A DNA stretch of 64,000 bases, taken from Jeotgalibacillus aurantiacus (GTDB lineage: Bacteria; Bacillota; Bacilli; Bacillales; Jeotgalibacillaceae). How positions within the stretch are numbered: the stretch's first letter is position 1; every line of letters starts with the position of its first letter. The notes beneath the pieces were generated by a model, which did not search any database, was not told where the DNA came from, and saw only the letters and a program-made list of their open reading frames with translations. Both the position numbers and the translations under genes were made by a program. The stretch lies in assembly GCF_020595125.1 (NCBI RefSeq), contig NZ_JACNMS010000002.1, forward strand, positions 124,001 to 188,000, read 5' to 3'. This document shows positions 1 through 8,798 of this stretch, in pieces.

Positions 1-617
1 TTCTTGAAAAAGCGGTTGAAGCTGCAAGGCTCCGCGCGACACTCGGCGAAATTTCCGATGCGATTGAGCACGTGAGCGGAAGGCACCGTGCTGTGATCCG
101 TTCTGTGAGCGGCGTTTACAGTGAGAGTTATTCTGATGCGCAGGCGATTGAAAACGTTCGGGAAATGACCGCTGATTTTCTTGAAAATGAAGGAAGAAGA
201 CCAAGAATTCTCATTGCCAAAATGGGACAGGACGGACATGACAGAGGGGCGAAAGTCATCTCAACCGCTTTTGCGGACCTCGGTTTTGATGTGGATATCG
301 GACCGCTTTTCCAGACACCGAAAGAAACAGCGACACAGGCCGTTGAAAATGATGTGCATGTAATTGGTGTCAGTTCTCTTGCTGCGGGTCATAAAACGTT
401 AGTGCCTGAATTAATCAGAGAGCTGAAAAACTGGGGACGTGAAGACATCATGGTCGTGATTGGCGGTGTGATCCCGGCTCAGGATTATGCTTTTCTTCTT
501 GAAAATGGTGCTTCCGCGATTTTTGGTCCTGGAACCGTCATCCCGGCTGCTGCAGAAAAAGTCATTGAAGAAATTTATCAGCGTCTCGGTTATGAGGAAG
601 TCGTCGGGAATGACTAA
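1..617 (+). CDS. mutB: Methylmalonyl-CoA mutase, C-terminal part (truncated by window start)
   Basis: The reading frame is open from base 3 to a TAA at 615-617, so only the C-terminal part of the protein is present. It is the cobalamin-binding domain of methylmalonyl-CoA mutase: the DxHxxG signature ([12 protein letters not shown]) supplies the histidine that ligates the cobalt, followed by the expected SSLAAGH and GGVIP stretches of the flavodoxin-like fold. The enzyme isomerises methylmalonyl-CoA to succinyl-CoA in the cytosol. The stop overlaps the start of meaB, its dedicated G-protein chaperone. Assignment to the catalytic large subunit is from family knowledge, because the TIM barrel lies outside the window. 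Confidence 0.93.
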   Translation, partial: LEKAVEAARLRATLGEISDAIEHVSGRHRAVIRSVSGVYSESYSDAQAIENVREMTADFLENEGRRPRILIAKMGQDGHDRGAKVISTAFADLGFDVDIGPLFQTPKETATQAVENDVHVIGVSSLAAGHKTLVPELIRELKNWGREDIMVVIGGVIPAQDYAFLLENGASAIFGPGTVIPAAAEKVIEEIYQRLGYEEVVGND

Positions 618-1617
618 AGCCAAAAAGACGTTCCGGCGAAAAAAAGAGGAAAGCATTCCTATTACTGATATAGCTGAACGGATACGAAACGGAGACAGGA
701 GTGCACTGTCAAAAGGAATCACATTGATTGAGAGTAAAAGCCCTCATCACCGCAAACTTGCTTCGGAGCTGATTGGCATGCTGCTCCCTTTTACAGGGAA
801 CAGTATCCGGATCGGCATTACAGGTGTGCCGGGAGCGGGTAAAAGCACGTGGATTGAAACGTTTGGAAGCAATGTGGTGCAGGAAGGAAAACGCATAGCA
901 GTTCTTGCGATCGACCCGAGCTCATCCCGTTCCGGCGGGAGTATTCTTGGGGACAAGACGAGGATGGAAACCTTATCCAATCATCCTGATGTATTTATCC
1001 GGCCTTCACCATCAGCAGGAACGCTTGGCGGGGTAGCAAGAATGACACGTGAAACAATGCTTCTTTGTGAAGCAGCAGGCTATGATCTTATCCTCGTTGA
1101 AACGGTCGGGGTCGGACAAAGCGAAGGCATGGTCAGAGGAATGGTCGATTTCTTCCTGCTCCTCACCCTGACCGGCGCTGGTGATGAACTGCAGGGAATG
1201 AAAAAAGGCATTATGGAGCTTGTGGATGCCATCGTCATTAATAAAGCAGACGGTCATAATGAGCAGGCTGCACGCAAAACAAGAAATGAATTCAGCCAGC
1301 TCCTGCACTTTCTGACGCCGGCAACAGAAGGCTGGAAACCTGAAGCCTACACCTGCTCAGCTATATTAAATAGGGGTGTGCATGAACTATGGCAGCTGAT
1401 CGTTGAATTCGAACAGCAGATGAGACAAAGCGGACAGTTTGAAAAAAGAAGACGTGAGCAATCCGTTGACTGGATGAACCAGATGCTGCTTGACCGCTTA
1501 TATGATCATTTTTTGTCACAGGGAAATCGCAGAGAACGTCTGAAAGAGTTTGAGGAGCGGGTGAGAGAACATCAGCTCTCCCCGACAGAAGCGGTAGACA
1601 AGCTGTTTGAGGAATAA
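610..1617 (+). CDS. meaB: Methylmalonyl-CoA mutase-associated GTPase MeaB
   Basis: A 335-residue G3E-family P-loop GTPase that gates cofactor loading and protects methylmalonyl-CoA mutase from inactivation. Walker A is GVPGAGKS at about residues 72-79, the [14 protein letters not shown] switch region follows, and NKAD is the guanine-specificity motif. The chosen ATG at 610 overlaps the mutase stop by 8 nt and follows GAGGAAG, so translation is probably coupled. The frame is open further upstream, but that stretch lies inside the mutase gene and is discarded. The protein continues the propionate pathway whose carboxylase and epimerase lie at 6.7-8.7 kb. Confidence 0.93.
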   Translation: MTKAKKTFRRKKEESIPITDIAERIRNGDRSALSKGITLIESKSPHHRKLASELIGMLLPFTGNSIRIGITGVPGAGKSTWIETFGSNVVQEGKRIAVLAIDPSSSRSGGSILGDKTRMETLSNHPDVFIRPSPSAGTLGGVARMTRETMLLCEAAGYDLILVETVGVGQSEGMVRGMVDFFLLLTLTGAGDELQGMKKGIMELVDAIVINKADGHNEQAARKTRNEFSQLLHFLTPATEGWKPEAYTCSAILNRGVHELWQLIVEFEQQMRQSGQFEKRRREQSVDWMNQMLLDRLYDHFLSQGNRRERLKEFEERVREHQLSPTEAVDKLFEE

Positions 1618-1638
1618 ATGCGAGGACATAAAAAAGGA

Positions 1639-1703
1639 CGGCTGTCATCACTGACGGCCGCCAAGAAATCTAGGGAGTTTAGGGGTTAAATCTAGATTCT
1701 TTT
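1639..1703 (+). terminator. Tandem hairpins after meaB, possible terminator
   Basis: Two hairpins follow each other. A 9-bp stem with a 4-nt loop lies at 1639-1660. A second pairs AAGAAATCTAG (1663-1673) with CTAGATTCTT (1692-1701), one bulge, and runs into TTTT. There is no long T-tract, so termination is plausible but not certain. Confidence 0.45.
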
Positions 1704-1793
1704 ATAGTATTGCCAACGTGAGGACATTTTAAACCACAAAATGAAAAAAAGATGAAATTTTTTATGCAGCGTTTGAAAACGGGTTCAACATAG

Positions 1794-1822
1794 TTGATAA
1801 AGTCCGATATGTACACTATGAT
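1794..1822 (+). promoter_or_regulatory. SigA-type promoter of brxB
   Basis: TTGATA at 1794-1799 and TATGAT at 1817-1822 are separated by 17 bp, about 35 bp upstream of the brxB start and its AAAGGAG ribosome-binding site. Confidence 0.65.
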
Positions 1823-1857
1823 TAAACTGTAATCACCTGTAAAAGGAGCGTTTTAAT

Positions 1858-2295
1858 ATGAGTATGGATTTTAACATTTTCATGAATGATGTAGTACGTC
1901 AGGCACGTGATGAAATAGAAGCAGCCGGTTATCAGCAGCTGACGACGCCGGAAGAAGTGGAAGACGTTCTTTCGCAAGAGGGTACGACACTTGTAATGGT
2001 GAACTCCGTTTGTGGATGTGCAGGCGGAATTGCCCGTCCTGCTGCAGCACACGCGATTCATTATGATAAGCGCCCGGATCGTCTTGTCACGGTATTTGCC
2101 GGTCAGGATAAAGAGGCAACGGCTAAAGCGAGAAGCTATTTTGAAGGTTATCCGCCGTCATCTCCTTCATTTGCATTAATGAAGGACGGGAAGGTTGTAA
2201 CGATGGTGGAAAGACATGAGATTGAAGGACACGATCCAATGTCAGTCATCGCAAACCTTCAGAGTATTTTTGAAGTACATTGTGAAGAAGTATAA
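1858..2295 (+). CDS. brxB: Bacilliredoxin BrxB (YphP/YqiW family)
   Basis: A 145-residue thioredoxin-fold protein carrying the bacilliredoxin CGC motif in NSVCGCAGG, at about residues 53-55. The family removes bacillithiol from S-bacillithiolated proteins after oxidative or hypochlorite stress. Length and sequence closely resemble B. subtilis YqiW, including [10 protein letters not shown] and [11 protein letters not shown]. It has its own promoter, a good AAAGGAG site and a strong terminator, so it is monocistronic. The artPQR genes follow, as in B. subtilis. In vivo substrates cannot be read from sequence. Confidence 0.95.
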   Translation: MSMDFNIFMNDVVRQARDEIEAAGYQQLTTPEEVEDVLSQEGTTLVMVNSVCGCAGGIARPAAAHAIHYDKRPDRLVTVFAGQDKEATAKARSYFEGYPPSSPSFALMKDGKVVTMVERHEIEGHDPMSVIANLQSIFEVHCEEV

Positions 2296-2303
2296 TAGAT
2301 AAC

Positions 2304-2345
2304 GAAACCGGAACCGCTCATTCAGAGTGGTTCCGGTTTTTTCGA
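2304..2345 (+). terminator. Rho-independent terminator of brxB
   Basis: GAAACCGGAACCGCTC pairs with GAGTGGTTCCGGTTT (one G-T wobble) around a short loop and is followed by a run of T. Confidence 0.9.
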
Positions 2346-2352
2346 TTAATCC

Positions 2353-2582
2353 GGGACGGGACCATACTCCGCTCGTTGTCTCGTTCCGGCGACTAGCCCC
2401 TCGAGGTCATAAGTCAAAGCTGAACGAGGGCAAAAGTCAGCCCTCTTTTCATCTTCGCCTTATGCTTGTCGGGGCTGAACGAGTCGCCTCCGCTTTTCTA
2501 AGGCCGGGGGTGAACCCGTCTGTGCTTCAGCCGGTTTCACCTGACCCTTTCCGCCACAGGAGTCTGCGTATGGTCCCGTCCC
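2353..2582 (-). repeat. Interspersed palindromic element, copy A (long form)
   Basis: A 230-bp element bounded by perfect 15-bp inverted arms, GGGACGGGACCATAC (2353-2367) and GTATGGTCCCGTCCC (2568-2582). It holds both internal modules. One is a nested hairpin in which AGCCCC pairs with GGGGCT, CATAAG with CTTATG and GAGGGC with GCCCTC. The other is a hairpin based on GGTGAA/TTCACC. Relative to copy B it is in reverse orientation. It sits directly after the brxB terminator. The 135-codon open frame read through it (2327-2734) is not credited as a gene. Confidence 0.85.
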
Positions 2583-2715
2583 TCCACATCAGCTATAAAA
2601 CCCTCCTTAAATTCTTTGAAAAGAAAGTAAATAAAATAGATGTGTTTTGTCTTGCTGCTACAAATACAATGAATTGTCAGAATAAACTTTTATTTTGTAT
2701 ATTTATTAAAAGGTA

Positions 2716-2744
2716 TTGCATATTTATTTCGTGATCAGTAAAAT
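2716..2744 (+). promoter_or_regulatory. Probable SigA promoter of artPQR
   Basis: TTGCAT at 2716-2721 and TAAAAT at 2739-2744 are spaced by 17 bp in a strongly AT-rich stretch. Several degenerate TATTTATT/AATAAATA half-sites around 2690-2765 could be arginine-repressor boxes. That would suit an arginine transporter, but none matches well enough to call. Confidence 0.5.
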
Positions 2745-2800
2745 ACAAATATAATAAATATACAAAATGATGTATAAAGATACTTGAGGGGGAAGAAATA

Positions 2801-3598
2801 ATGAAGAAATATATGTTACTGACTGCGTTATCGGGAGCCATGGTGCTGAGTGCCTGCGGAAGTTCAGAGGAGGAGGCTTCATCAAACGGAAGTGGATCTT
2901 CTGAAGAAAAGCCGATGCTGACCATGGGAACGTCTGCTGACTACCGCCCATTTGAATATGTTGATACAGCTCAGGGTGATGAGATTATTGGTTACGACAT
3001 TGACCTTGCGAATATGATTGCTGACGAGCTTGGCTTTGAATTTGAAATCATTGATATGGAGTTCAGCGGTCTTGTTACAGCGTTAACGAACGATCAGGTT
3101 GACTTTGTAATGGCTGCAATGACGCCAACAGCAGAGCGAAAAGAAAATGTGGATTTCACAGACGTTTATTATGTTGCACAGGATATGATTATTTCAATGG
3201 ATGGAAGCGGTCTGGCTACGCCGGAAGATCTTGATGGTAAAACGGTAGGCGTACAGCTTGGATCCATCCAGCAGGAATATGTGGATGGACTGGCTGAAGA
3301 GATGGATATTACAGTCGAAACTAGAAACCGTATCCCTGAATTAATGCAGGACGTTATCAACGGACGTTTTGATGCAATTATTGTTGAAAATACAGTTGCT
3401 CAAGGTTATCTCGACAGCAACGAAGAGCTTGTCGGTGAAACGATTGAAGTAGATGAGCAGGAAGCGGGATCAGCTGTTGCCCTTCAAAAAGGCAGCGAAT
3501 GGACAGAAAAATTCAATGAGGTCCTCGCTGAGCTTGAAGAGTCAGGAGAGCTTGATAAGCTTGCAGAAAAATGGTTTGACGGAGCAGCTGCTGAATAA
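2801..3598 (+). CDS. artP: Amino-acid (arginine-type) ABC transporter, substrate-binding lipoprotein
   Basis: A 265-residue family 3 extracellular solute-binding protein. The N-terminus is a lipoprotein signal with lipobox LSAC, so Cys19 should be lipidated and the protein anchored outside the membrane. An acidic Ser/Glu linker precedes the bilobed domain, with GTSADYRPFEY, GYDIDLANMIADELG and the MAAMTPTAERKE hinge typical of polar amino-acid binders. Followed by permease and ATPase genes in the order of B. subtilis yqiX-yqiY-yqiZ (artPQR), next to the same brxB neighbour. Arginine specificity is inferred from that synteny and not from binding-site residues. Confidence 0.9.
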   Translation: MKKYMLLTALSGAMVLSACGSSEEEASSNGSGSSEEKPMLTMGTSADYRPFEYVDTAQGDEIIGYDIDLANMIADELGFEFEIIDMEFSGLVTALTNDQVDFVMAAMTPTAERKENVDFTDVYYVAQDMIISMDGSGLATPEDLDGKTVGVQLGSIQQEYVDGLAEEMDITVETRNRIPELMQDVINGRFDAIIVENTVAQGYLDSNEELVGETIEVDEQEAGSAVALQKGSEWTEKFNEVLAELEESGELDKLAEKWFDGAAAE

Positions 3599-3605
3599 AT
3601 GGATC

Positions 3606-3644
3606 AAAGAGTGCTGGAGCTTGCGATAGCACTCTTTTCTTTTG
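3606..3644 (+). terminator. Intercistronic hairpin between artP and artQ
   Basis: A perfect 10-bp stem, AAAGAGTGCT (3606-3615) with AGCACTCTTT (3628-3637), is followed by a T-rich tail. Such hairpins usually act as partial terminators or mRNA stabilisers, giving more binding protein than permease. Confidence 0.7.
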
Positions 3645-3667
3645 TTGATGAATGAGGAGGAATAGAT

Positions 3668-4321
3668 ATGGACTTTCAACAGATTATCCCTTCCATGCCC
3701 TATATTCTTCAGGGAATTTGGGTGACCCTGCAGATCGTATTAATTGCAGGACTACTGGGATTTGCAATCGGAATTATATTATCATTATTTAAAATAGGGC
3801 GTGTACCATTTTTGCGATGGTTTGCGGACGCTTATACATCGATTTTCAGGGGAACGCCGCTCGTCTTACAGCTGATGATTATTTACTACGCATCTCCACA
3901 GCTGTTTGGGACACAGATTGAAGCTTATACAGCCGCTATTTTATCATTTGCCCTTAATTCGGCTGCCTATATTTCTGAAATCATCCGTGCCGGTATCCAG
4001 GCAGTCGATAAAGGTCAGAAAGAAGCCGCTATGGCACTTGGTGTACCTTATAACAAAATGATGAAGGACGTTATTTTACCTCAGGCAATGAAAAATATTC
4101 TGCCTGCACTGATGAATGAATTCATTACGCTGACAAAAGAGTCCGCGATTGTGACAGTCATCGGTGTAACTGATATCATGAGAAGAGCCTATATCGTCGG
4201 AAGTGATAAATTTGCCTTCCTTGAGCCGCTTTTATTTGCGGGTCTGATTTATTACCTGATGGTTCTGGTCTTAACTTTCGCCGGAAAATGGGTTGAAGGG
4301 AGAATGAGAAGAAGTGATTAA
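3668..4321 (+). CDS. artQ: Amino-acid ABC transporter permease
   Basis: A 217-residue inner-membrane permease of the His/Glu/Gln/Arg family with about five hydrophobic helices. The [10 protein letters not shown] segment and the cytoplasmic EAA-type loop ([25 protein letters not shown]) that docks the ATPase are both clear. It starts at an ATG 9 nt after GAGGAAT and overlaps the ATPase gene by 8 nt, so the two are translationally coupled. It forms the membrane channel of the system with artP and artR. Confidence 0.93.
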   Translation: MDFQQIIPSMPYILQGIWVTLQIVLIAGLLGFAIGIILSLFKIGRVPFLRWFADAYTSIFRGTPLVLQLMIIYYASPQLFGTQIEAYTAAILSFALNSAAYISEIIRAGIQAVDKGQKEAAMALGVPYNKMMKDVILPQAMKNILPALMNEFITLTKESAIVTVIGVTDIMRRAYIVGSDKFAFLEPLLFAGLIYYLMVLVLTFAGKWVEGRMRRSD

Positions 4322-5036
4322 AGTAGAAGGATTATATAAATCATTCGGCAGCCTTGAAGTGCTGAAGGAGATCAATGCAGAGATTAAAGAAGGTGAGGTT
4401 GTGGTTGTCATCGGTCCATCCGGATCCGGTAAATCAACTTTCCTACGCTGTCTGAACCTGCTTGAAACCCCGACAAAAGGAAAAATCACGATCGCGCAGG
4501 ACGAAATCACAAGTGCGAAATATAACCCGCAAAAGCTTCGTTCAGAAGTGGGGATGGTGTTTCAGCATTTTCACCTGTTTCCTCATATGACCACACTTGA
4601 AAACGTGACATATGCACCGATTAAAGTAAAAGGCAAATCAAAAAAAGAGGCCGAGCAGCTTGGGCTTGATCTGCTGAAAAAAGTAGGTCTTTCAGAAAAA
4701 GCGAATGAATATCCAAACCGTCTGTCAGGAGGACAAAAGCAGCGTGTAGCGATTGCACGTGCACTTGCGATGGAACCTTCTGTCATGTTATTTGATGAAC
4801 CGACATCAGCACTTGACCCGGAGATGGTAAAAGAGGTGCTGGATGTTATGAAATCACTTGCTCAAACCGGCATGACGATGATGATTGTCACGCACGAAAT
4901 GGGATTTGCACGTGAAGTAGCAGATCGCGTCATCTTCATGGATGAAGGCATGCTCGTCGAAGAAGCACAGCCGCTTGATTTCTTCAGCGCACCAAAAACA
5001 GAGCGTGCGCAGAATTTTCTTCAGAAAGTGTTATAA
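4314..5036 (+). CDS. artR: Amino-acid ABC transporter ATP-binding protein
   Basis: A 240-residue ABC ATPase: Walker [10 protein letters not shown] (residues 34-42), signature LSGGQKQRV, Walker B VMLFDEP, D-loop SALDPE and H-loop TH. Length is typical of the polar amino-acid uptake family. It starts at a GTG inside the end of artQ and ends at a strong terminator, closing the three-gene operon. It powers import by the artP/artQ complex at the cytoplasmic face of the membrane. Confidence 0.93.
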   Translation: MIKVEGLYKSFGSLEVLKEINAEIKEGEVVVVIGPSGSGKSTFLRCLNLLETPTKGKITIAQDEITSAKYNPQKLRSEVGMVFQHFHLFPHMTTLENVTYAPIKVKGKSKKEAEQLGLDLLKKVGLSEKANEYPNRLSGGQKQRVAIARALAMEPSVMLFDEPTSALDPEMVKEVLDVMKSLAQTGMTMMIVTHEMGFAREVADRVIFMDEGMLVEEAQPLDFFSAPKTERAQNFLQKVL

Positions 5037-5041
5037 TAAAG

Positions 5042-5072
5042 AAAAAAGATGATCATCCGGATCATCTTTTTT
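5042..5072 (+). terminator. Rho-independent terminator of artPQR
   Basis: AAAAAAGATGATC and GATCATCTTTTTT form a perfect 13-bp stem with a 5-nt loop and a T-tract. Confidence 0.9.
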
Positions 5073-5098
5073 CTATTTCAGTGGAAAGGAATCACCGA

Positions 5099-6082
5099 AT
5101 GTTTCGAATAGGGTACCGTACGATTAAAACGGCTGCGGGAACGGCCATTGCGATCATGCTGGCCGGCATGCTTCAGCTCGAAAACTTTGCCTCTGCAGGC
5201 ATCATCGCCATACTTTGTATTCAGAACACAAAAAGAAAGTCGGTCAGAGCATCATGGAGCCGTGTGGCAGCCTGTGTGCTTTCCATGGGTTTTTCTTTTG
5301 TGTTTTTTGAAGGGATCGCGTTTCATCCGGCCGTGATTGGCTTATTGCTCCTGCTTTTCATTCCAACAGCCGTCATGCTTAAAATCAAAGAAGGAATTGT
5401 CACAAGCAGTGTCATCATTCTCCACTTATTTGACTCAGGTAATATTACGCTGAACCTGATTGGAAATGAACTGATGCTCATTTTCATCGGGGTAGGAATC
5501 GCTCTTCTGATGAATTTATACATGCCAAGCGTGGAATCAAAACTCAGCACGTACCAGGAAAAACTTGAACAGCAATTCCGGCTTATCTTCATTCAGATGG
5601 CCGCCTACCTGAGAAATCAGGACACAGACTGGGACGGCAAAGAAATTGCAGAAACCGCCGATCTCATAAAGAAGGCCAAAACACTGGCCTTCCAGGACGT
5701 TGAAAATCACTTTTTACGAAATGAAAGCATTTATTATTTATACTTCAACATGAGAGAAAAACAGTTTGAACTGATCGAACGAATGCTACCCCTGATTGCT
5801 TCCTTATCCAAAGGCGTTGAACAAAGGGAATTTGTAGCAGAATTTGTTGAAGACCTGAGCCGTCATATTCACCCCGGAAACACCGCGGTGCTATATCTGA
5901 AAAAACTCTATGACATGAAGCTTGAATTCGAACAAATGCCACTTCCTGACTCACGCGAAGAATTCGAAACAAGAGCCAACCTCTTTCAATTCATCCGCGA
6001 AATGGAAGAATACCTGCAAATCAAACAATCCTTCAGAGGCATCCCTAAAAAAAGCAAAGACCGCCTGACAGAAAACGCATAA
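5099..6082 (+). CDS. Aromatic acid exporter-like membrane protein (YqjA, DUF939 type)
   Basis: A 327-residue protein with four or five hydrophobic segments in the first 150 residues (for example AAGTAIAIMLAGMLQL and PAVIGLLLLLFIPTAVML), then a hydrophilic helical C-terminal half. This is the plan of the aromatic-acid-exporter/DUF939 family, and its place after artR matches B. subtilis yqjA. ATG at 5099 is chosen because AAAGGA lies 8 nt upstream; a GTG 18 nt earlier has no site. No substrate can be named. A single-gene unit with its own terminator. Confidence 0.8.
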   Translation: MFRIGYRTIKTAAGTAIAIMLAGMLQLENFASAGIIAILCIQNTKRKSVRASWSRVAACVLSMGFSFVFFEGIAFHPAVIGLLLLLFIPTAVMLKIKEGIVTSSVIILHLFDSGNITLNLIGNELMLIFIGVGIALLMNLYMPSVESKLSTYQEKLEQQFRLIFIQMAAYLRNQDTDWDGKEIAETADLIKKAKTLAFQDVENHFLRNESIYYLYFNMREKQFELIERMLPLIASLSKGVEQREFVAEFVEDLSRHIHPGNTAVLYLKKLYDMKLEFEQMPLPDSREEFETRANLFQFIREMEEYLQIKQSFRGIPKKSKDRLTENA

Positions 6083-6084
6083 AA

Positions 6085-6116
6085 AAGCGCAATGGCATCC
6101 TGCCATTGCGTTTTTT
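6085..6116 (+). terminator. Rho-independent terminator of the YqjA-type gene
   Basis: CGCAATGGCA and TGCCATTGCG pair around TCC and are followed by TTTTTT. Confidence 0.92.
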
Positions 6117-6304
6117 CATTCGTATGATCTGTCTGAATAATGTTAATTAGAAATCAACACACACAGAGTGCTTAATTATTCCTTGGACTACCTAGAAAAG
6201 GGATGATCAGTAAGTTTCAAATAGATCCTGATACTAAAATGTTTTATGGTTTTTCTTAATTAGATTTCTTTGAAAATATACTTACAAATCAAAGTGAAAA
6301 TAGA
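6117..6304. other. Gene-free spacer before repeat copy B
   Basis: About 190 bp of AT-rich sequence. The only open frame is an 18-codon one from an ATG near 6203, which I do not credit. I see no promoter, hairpin or conserved gene remnant here. Confidence 0.5.
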
Positions 6305-6417
6305 GTGCCGGGTCATTCCGTAGACTCCTGTGGCGGAAAGGGTCAGGTGAAACCGACTGGGCGAAGCTCAGGCGGGTTCACCGCCCGGCCACGGAAAGCG
6401 AAGGAATGACCCGGCAC
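6305..6417 (+). repeat. Interspersed palindromic element, copy B (middle form)
   Basis: A 113-bp element with perfect 15-bp arms, GTGCCGGGTCATTCC (6305-6319) and GGAATGACCCGGCAC (6403-6417). The inside folds as GTGG/CCAC, then GGTGAA/TTCACC, ending in CTGGGC-GAA-GCTCAG. The nested module of the long form is absent. GGTTTT follows directly. It lies between convergent genes, the YqjA-type gene and prli42. Confidence 0.88.
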
Positions 6418-6435
6418 GGTTTTAAAGGATCTACC

Positions 6436-6484
6436 AACCTAAAAAGCGAAAAGGCATATCAGGTGCCTTTTCGCTTTTTAGGTT
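6436..6484 (-). terminator. Terminator of prli42
   Basis: A perfect 21-bp inverted repeat (6436-6456 with 6464-6484) around a 7-nt loop contains A and T runs suited to both directions. It lies 23 bp beyond the prli42 stop. Confidence 0.85.
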
Positions 6485-6506
6485 TTCAATAAAAAAGAAT
6501 CAAATC

Positions 6507-6605
6507 TTAAAACGCAACAAATGATAAACCGATAGCAAGTGTTGAAGCTAGCATGGCAAAGATCATCAAATAGACAATGACTTTTCTGAACGTACGATTA
6601 CGCAA
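6507..6605 (-). CDS. prli42: Stressosome-associated small membrane protein Prli42
   Basis: A 32-residue peptide starting at TTG: a short basic N-terminus (LRNRTFRKV) and one transmembrane helix (VIVYLMIFAMLASTLAIGLSF). This is the pattern of Prli42, which anchors the stressosome protein RsbR to the membrane in Listeria. GGAGAG lies 7 nt before the TTG. The upstream ATG in another frame stops after 14 codons and is rejected. In related Bacillales this miniprotein sits next to the YqjA/YqjC region, which fits this position. A strong terminator follows. Confidence 0.8.
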   Translation of the reverse strand: MRNRTFRKVIVYLMIFAMLASTLAIGLSFVAF

Positions 6606-6732
6606 ACCATTTCTCTCCTTCTGAAGTGCATAGTATTTTTATTGTACATGCATCTACATACACGTGCAAGTGGTAGTCAATCAGGCATTTTGCCGTTACA
6701 ATAAGAATGTCGAAAGAGAGGGGATGAGTGGA

Positions 6733-7155
6733 ATGAAAAAGGTCGATCATATCGGAATTGCTGTCCGTTCCATTGAAGAGACGCTTCCTTTTTATACAGA
6801 AATGTTAACGCTTACTTTTTTAAAGGAAGAAACGGTTGAGGAGCAGGGTGTGAAGGTCGCGTTTCTCGATGCCGGAAATATAAAGATTGAATTGCTTGAG
6901 CCGCTCAGCGAAACCTCACCCGTAGCGGCTTTTATTGAAAAAAAAGGTGAGGGCATTCACCACGTGGCATTCGGTGTGACTGGCATTGATGAACGAATGC
7001 AGGAGCTGAAATCTAAAGGCATCCGCTTTACTTCTGATCATTCAAAAGCCGGTGCTGCCGGAGCGCAGGTCGCTTTTATGCATCCTAAGCAGGCAAAAGG
7101 CGTGTTATATGAACTTTGTGACCATTCTTATCGTAACGGAGGAGAGCAGCAGTGA
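6733..7155 (+). CDS. mce: Methylmalonyl-CoA epimerase
   Basis: A 140-residue vicinal-oxygen-chelate protein that interconverts (2S)- and (2R)-methylmalonyl-CoA. It shows two glyoxalase-like beta-alpha-beta halves with metal-ligand positions in VDHIGIAVRS, EEQGVKVAFLDAG, GEGIHHVAFGV and VLYELCDH. ATG 6733 follows GAGGGG by 9 nt; an in-frame ATG at 6724 is a close alternative, and the still longer frame lacks a site. It overlaps the carboxylase gene by 4 nt and provides the step between that carboxylase and the mutase at the window start. Confidence 0.92.
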   Translation: MKKVDHIGIAVRSIEETLPFYTEMLTLTFLKEETVEEQGVKVAFLDAGNIKIELLEPLSETSPVAAFIEKKGEGIHHVAFGVTGIDERMQELKSKGIRFTSDHSKAGAAGAQVAFMHPKQAKGVLYELCDHSYRNGGEQQ

Positions 7156-8702
7156 GTGATATGTTTGAAAAAATTAATGAATTGTACGACAGAAGAAGAG
7201 AAATTGAGCTTGGAGGAGGAGATGAAAGAATCGAGCGTCAGCATGAAAAAGGAAAGCTGACAGCCAGGGAACGAATTGATCTTCTTGTCGATGAAGGATC
7301 ATTTGTTGAACTGAATCCTTTTATTGAGCACCGCTGCAGCGATTTTGGCATGGAATCTCAAAGAGGTCCTGGAGACGGCGTCGTAACAGGCTACGGTAAA
7401 GTAAACGGCCGCCCGATCTATTTATTTTCACAGGACTTCACTGTTTTTGGAGGAGCCTTAGGTGAAATGCATGCTGCTAAAATTGCGAATGTGATGGATC
7501 TTGCAGCGAAAAATGGCGCTCCATTTATCGGGCTGAATGATTCAGGCGGTGCCAGAATTCAGGAGGGTGTTGTATCACTTGATGGTTATGGTCAGATTTT
7601 TTACCGGAACTCGATTTATTCTGGTGTGATGCCGCAAATATCTGTGATCATGGGTCCTTGTGCAGGCGGTGCAGTTTATTCACCAGCGATTACTGATTTC
7701 GTTTTCATGGTGGATCAGACGAGTCAGATGTTTATCACAGGACCAAAAGTCATTGAAACCGTTACAGGTGAAAAAATCTCTGCAGAGGATCTCGGTGGTT
7801 CAAAAATACATAATTCGATCAGCGGAAATGCACATTTCCGAGCAGAAACAGAACAGGAAACATTGGAGCAGGTCAGACAGCTACTGAGCTACCTTCCGCA
7901 ATCTAGTGAAGAACGGCCGCCAATGACCACTCCATCAGGTGAAAGCGATGATCGTCCGGATCTTGCTGATTCGATTCCATTTGATCCGATCCGACCATAT
8001 GATGTGCGTGTCGTTATCAATCAGGTCGTGGATGAAGGCTCATTTATGGAAGTACAAAAGGAGTTTGCACGTAATATTGTCATTGGTCTTGCCCGCATAA
8101 AGGGCGAGGTTGTTGGACTTGTGTGTAATCAGCCAAAAGTGATGGCAGGCGGTCTTGATATTGACTCAAGTGACAAGGCGTCACGCTTTATCCGTTTTTG
8201 TGACTCCTTTAATATTCCGATCATTACGTTTGAAGACGTAACAGGCTTCTTCCCGGGCATTAAACAGGAGCATGGCGGCATTATTCGTCACGGTGCAAAG
8301 ATTCTATACGCATATTCTGAAGCAACCGTACCAAAAATGACAGTGATCCTCAGAAAAGCATACGGCGGTGCTTACGTCGCACTGAACAGTAAATCGATCG
8401 GAGCAGACCTCGTTTTTGCCTGGCCGAATGCTGAAATTGCGGTAATGGGCCCTCAAGGTGCAGCCAATATTATCTTTGCCAAAGAAATTGCACAAAGCGA
8501 GGATCCTGAAGCAACGCGCGCGCGCAAAATTGAAGAATACCGCGAAAAGTTTGCCAACCCATTTGTTGCCGCTTCAAGAGGAATGGTTGATGACGTTATA
8601 GATCCGAGAGAAACACGTATCAAATTGATTCAGGGGCTCGAGATGATGAGAAATAAAAAAGAGGAACGTCCTAAGAAAAAGCACGGGAATATACCACTTT
8701 AA
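7152..8702 (+). CDS. pccB: Propionyl-CoA/acyl-CoA carboxylase, carboxyltransferase (beta) subunit
   Basis: A 516-residue carboxyltransferase with the two crotonase-like halves of the biotin-dependent acyl-CoA carboxylases. The oxyanion-hole loops GPCAGGAVYSPA and RKAYGGAYVALNSK, the SGGARIQEG stretch and GFFPGIKQEHGGIIRHGAK are all present. It starts at a GTG overlapping the epimerase stop, so the pair is coupled. No biotin carboxylase or biotin-carrier subunit is encoded nearby, so it must use one from elsewhere. Propionyl-CoA as substrate is inferred from the adjacent epimerase and from meaB and mutB. Confidence 0.92.
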   Translation: MSDMFEKINELYDRRREIELGGGDERIERQHEKGKLTARERIDLLVDEGSFVELNPFIEHRCSDFGMESQRGPGDGVVTGYGKVNGRPIYLFSQDFTVFGGALGEMHAAKIANVMDLAAKNGAPFIGLNDSGGARIQEGVVSLDGYGQIFYRNSIYSGVMPQISVIMGPCAGGAVYSPAITDFVFMVDQTSQMFITGPKVIETVTGEKISAEDLGGSKIHNSISGNAHFRAETEQETLEQVRQLLSYLPQSSEERPPMTTPSGESDDRPDLADSIPFDPIRPYDVRVVINQVVDEGSFMEVQKEFARNIVIGLARIKGEVVGLVCNQPKVMAGGLDIDSSDKASRFIRFCDSFNIPIITFEDVTGFFPGIKQEHGGIIRHGAKILYAYSEATVPKMTVILRKAYGGAYVALNSKSIGADLVFAWPNAEIAVMGPQGAANIIFAKEIAQSEDPEATRARKIEEYREKFANPFVAASRGMVDDVIDPRETRIKLIQGLEMMRNKKEERPKKKHGNIPL

Positions 8703-8798
8703 AAACGGTTGAATCCAGGCACTTTCATAACGATAGACAGCAGTCAGACTAGTCGTTATACTAAACATTCACCATAACAGGATGCCGGAGGTTTTAAT

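Noticed and set aside
2327-2734. 135-codon open frame on the plus strand
   Set aside because: It runs through repeat copy A; its APRGHKSKLNEG stretch reappears from copy C at 10.8 kb on the other strand. No ribosome-binding site. It is a product of the repeat.
2690-2765. Arginine-repressor boxes before artP
   Set aside because: AT-rich half-sites resemble ARG boxes, but any AT-rich stretch would; no site reaches a convincing match.
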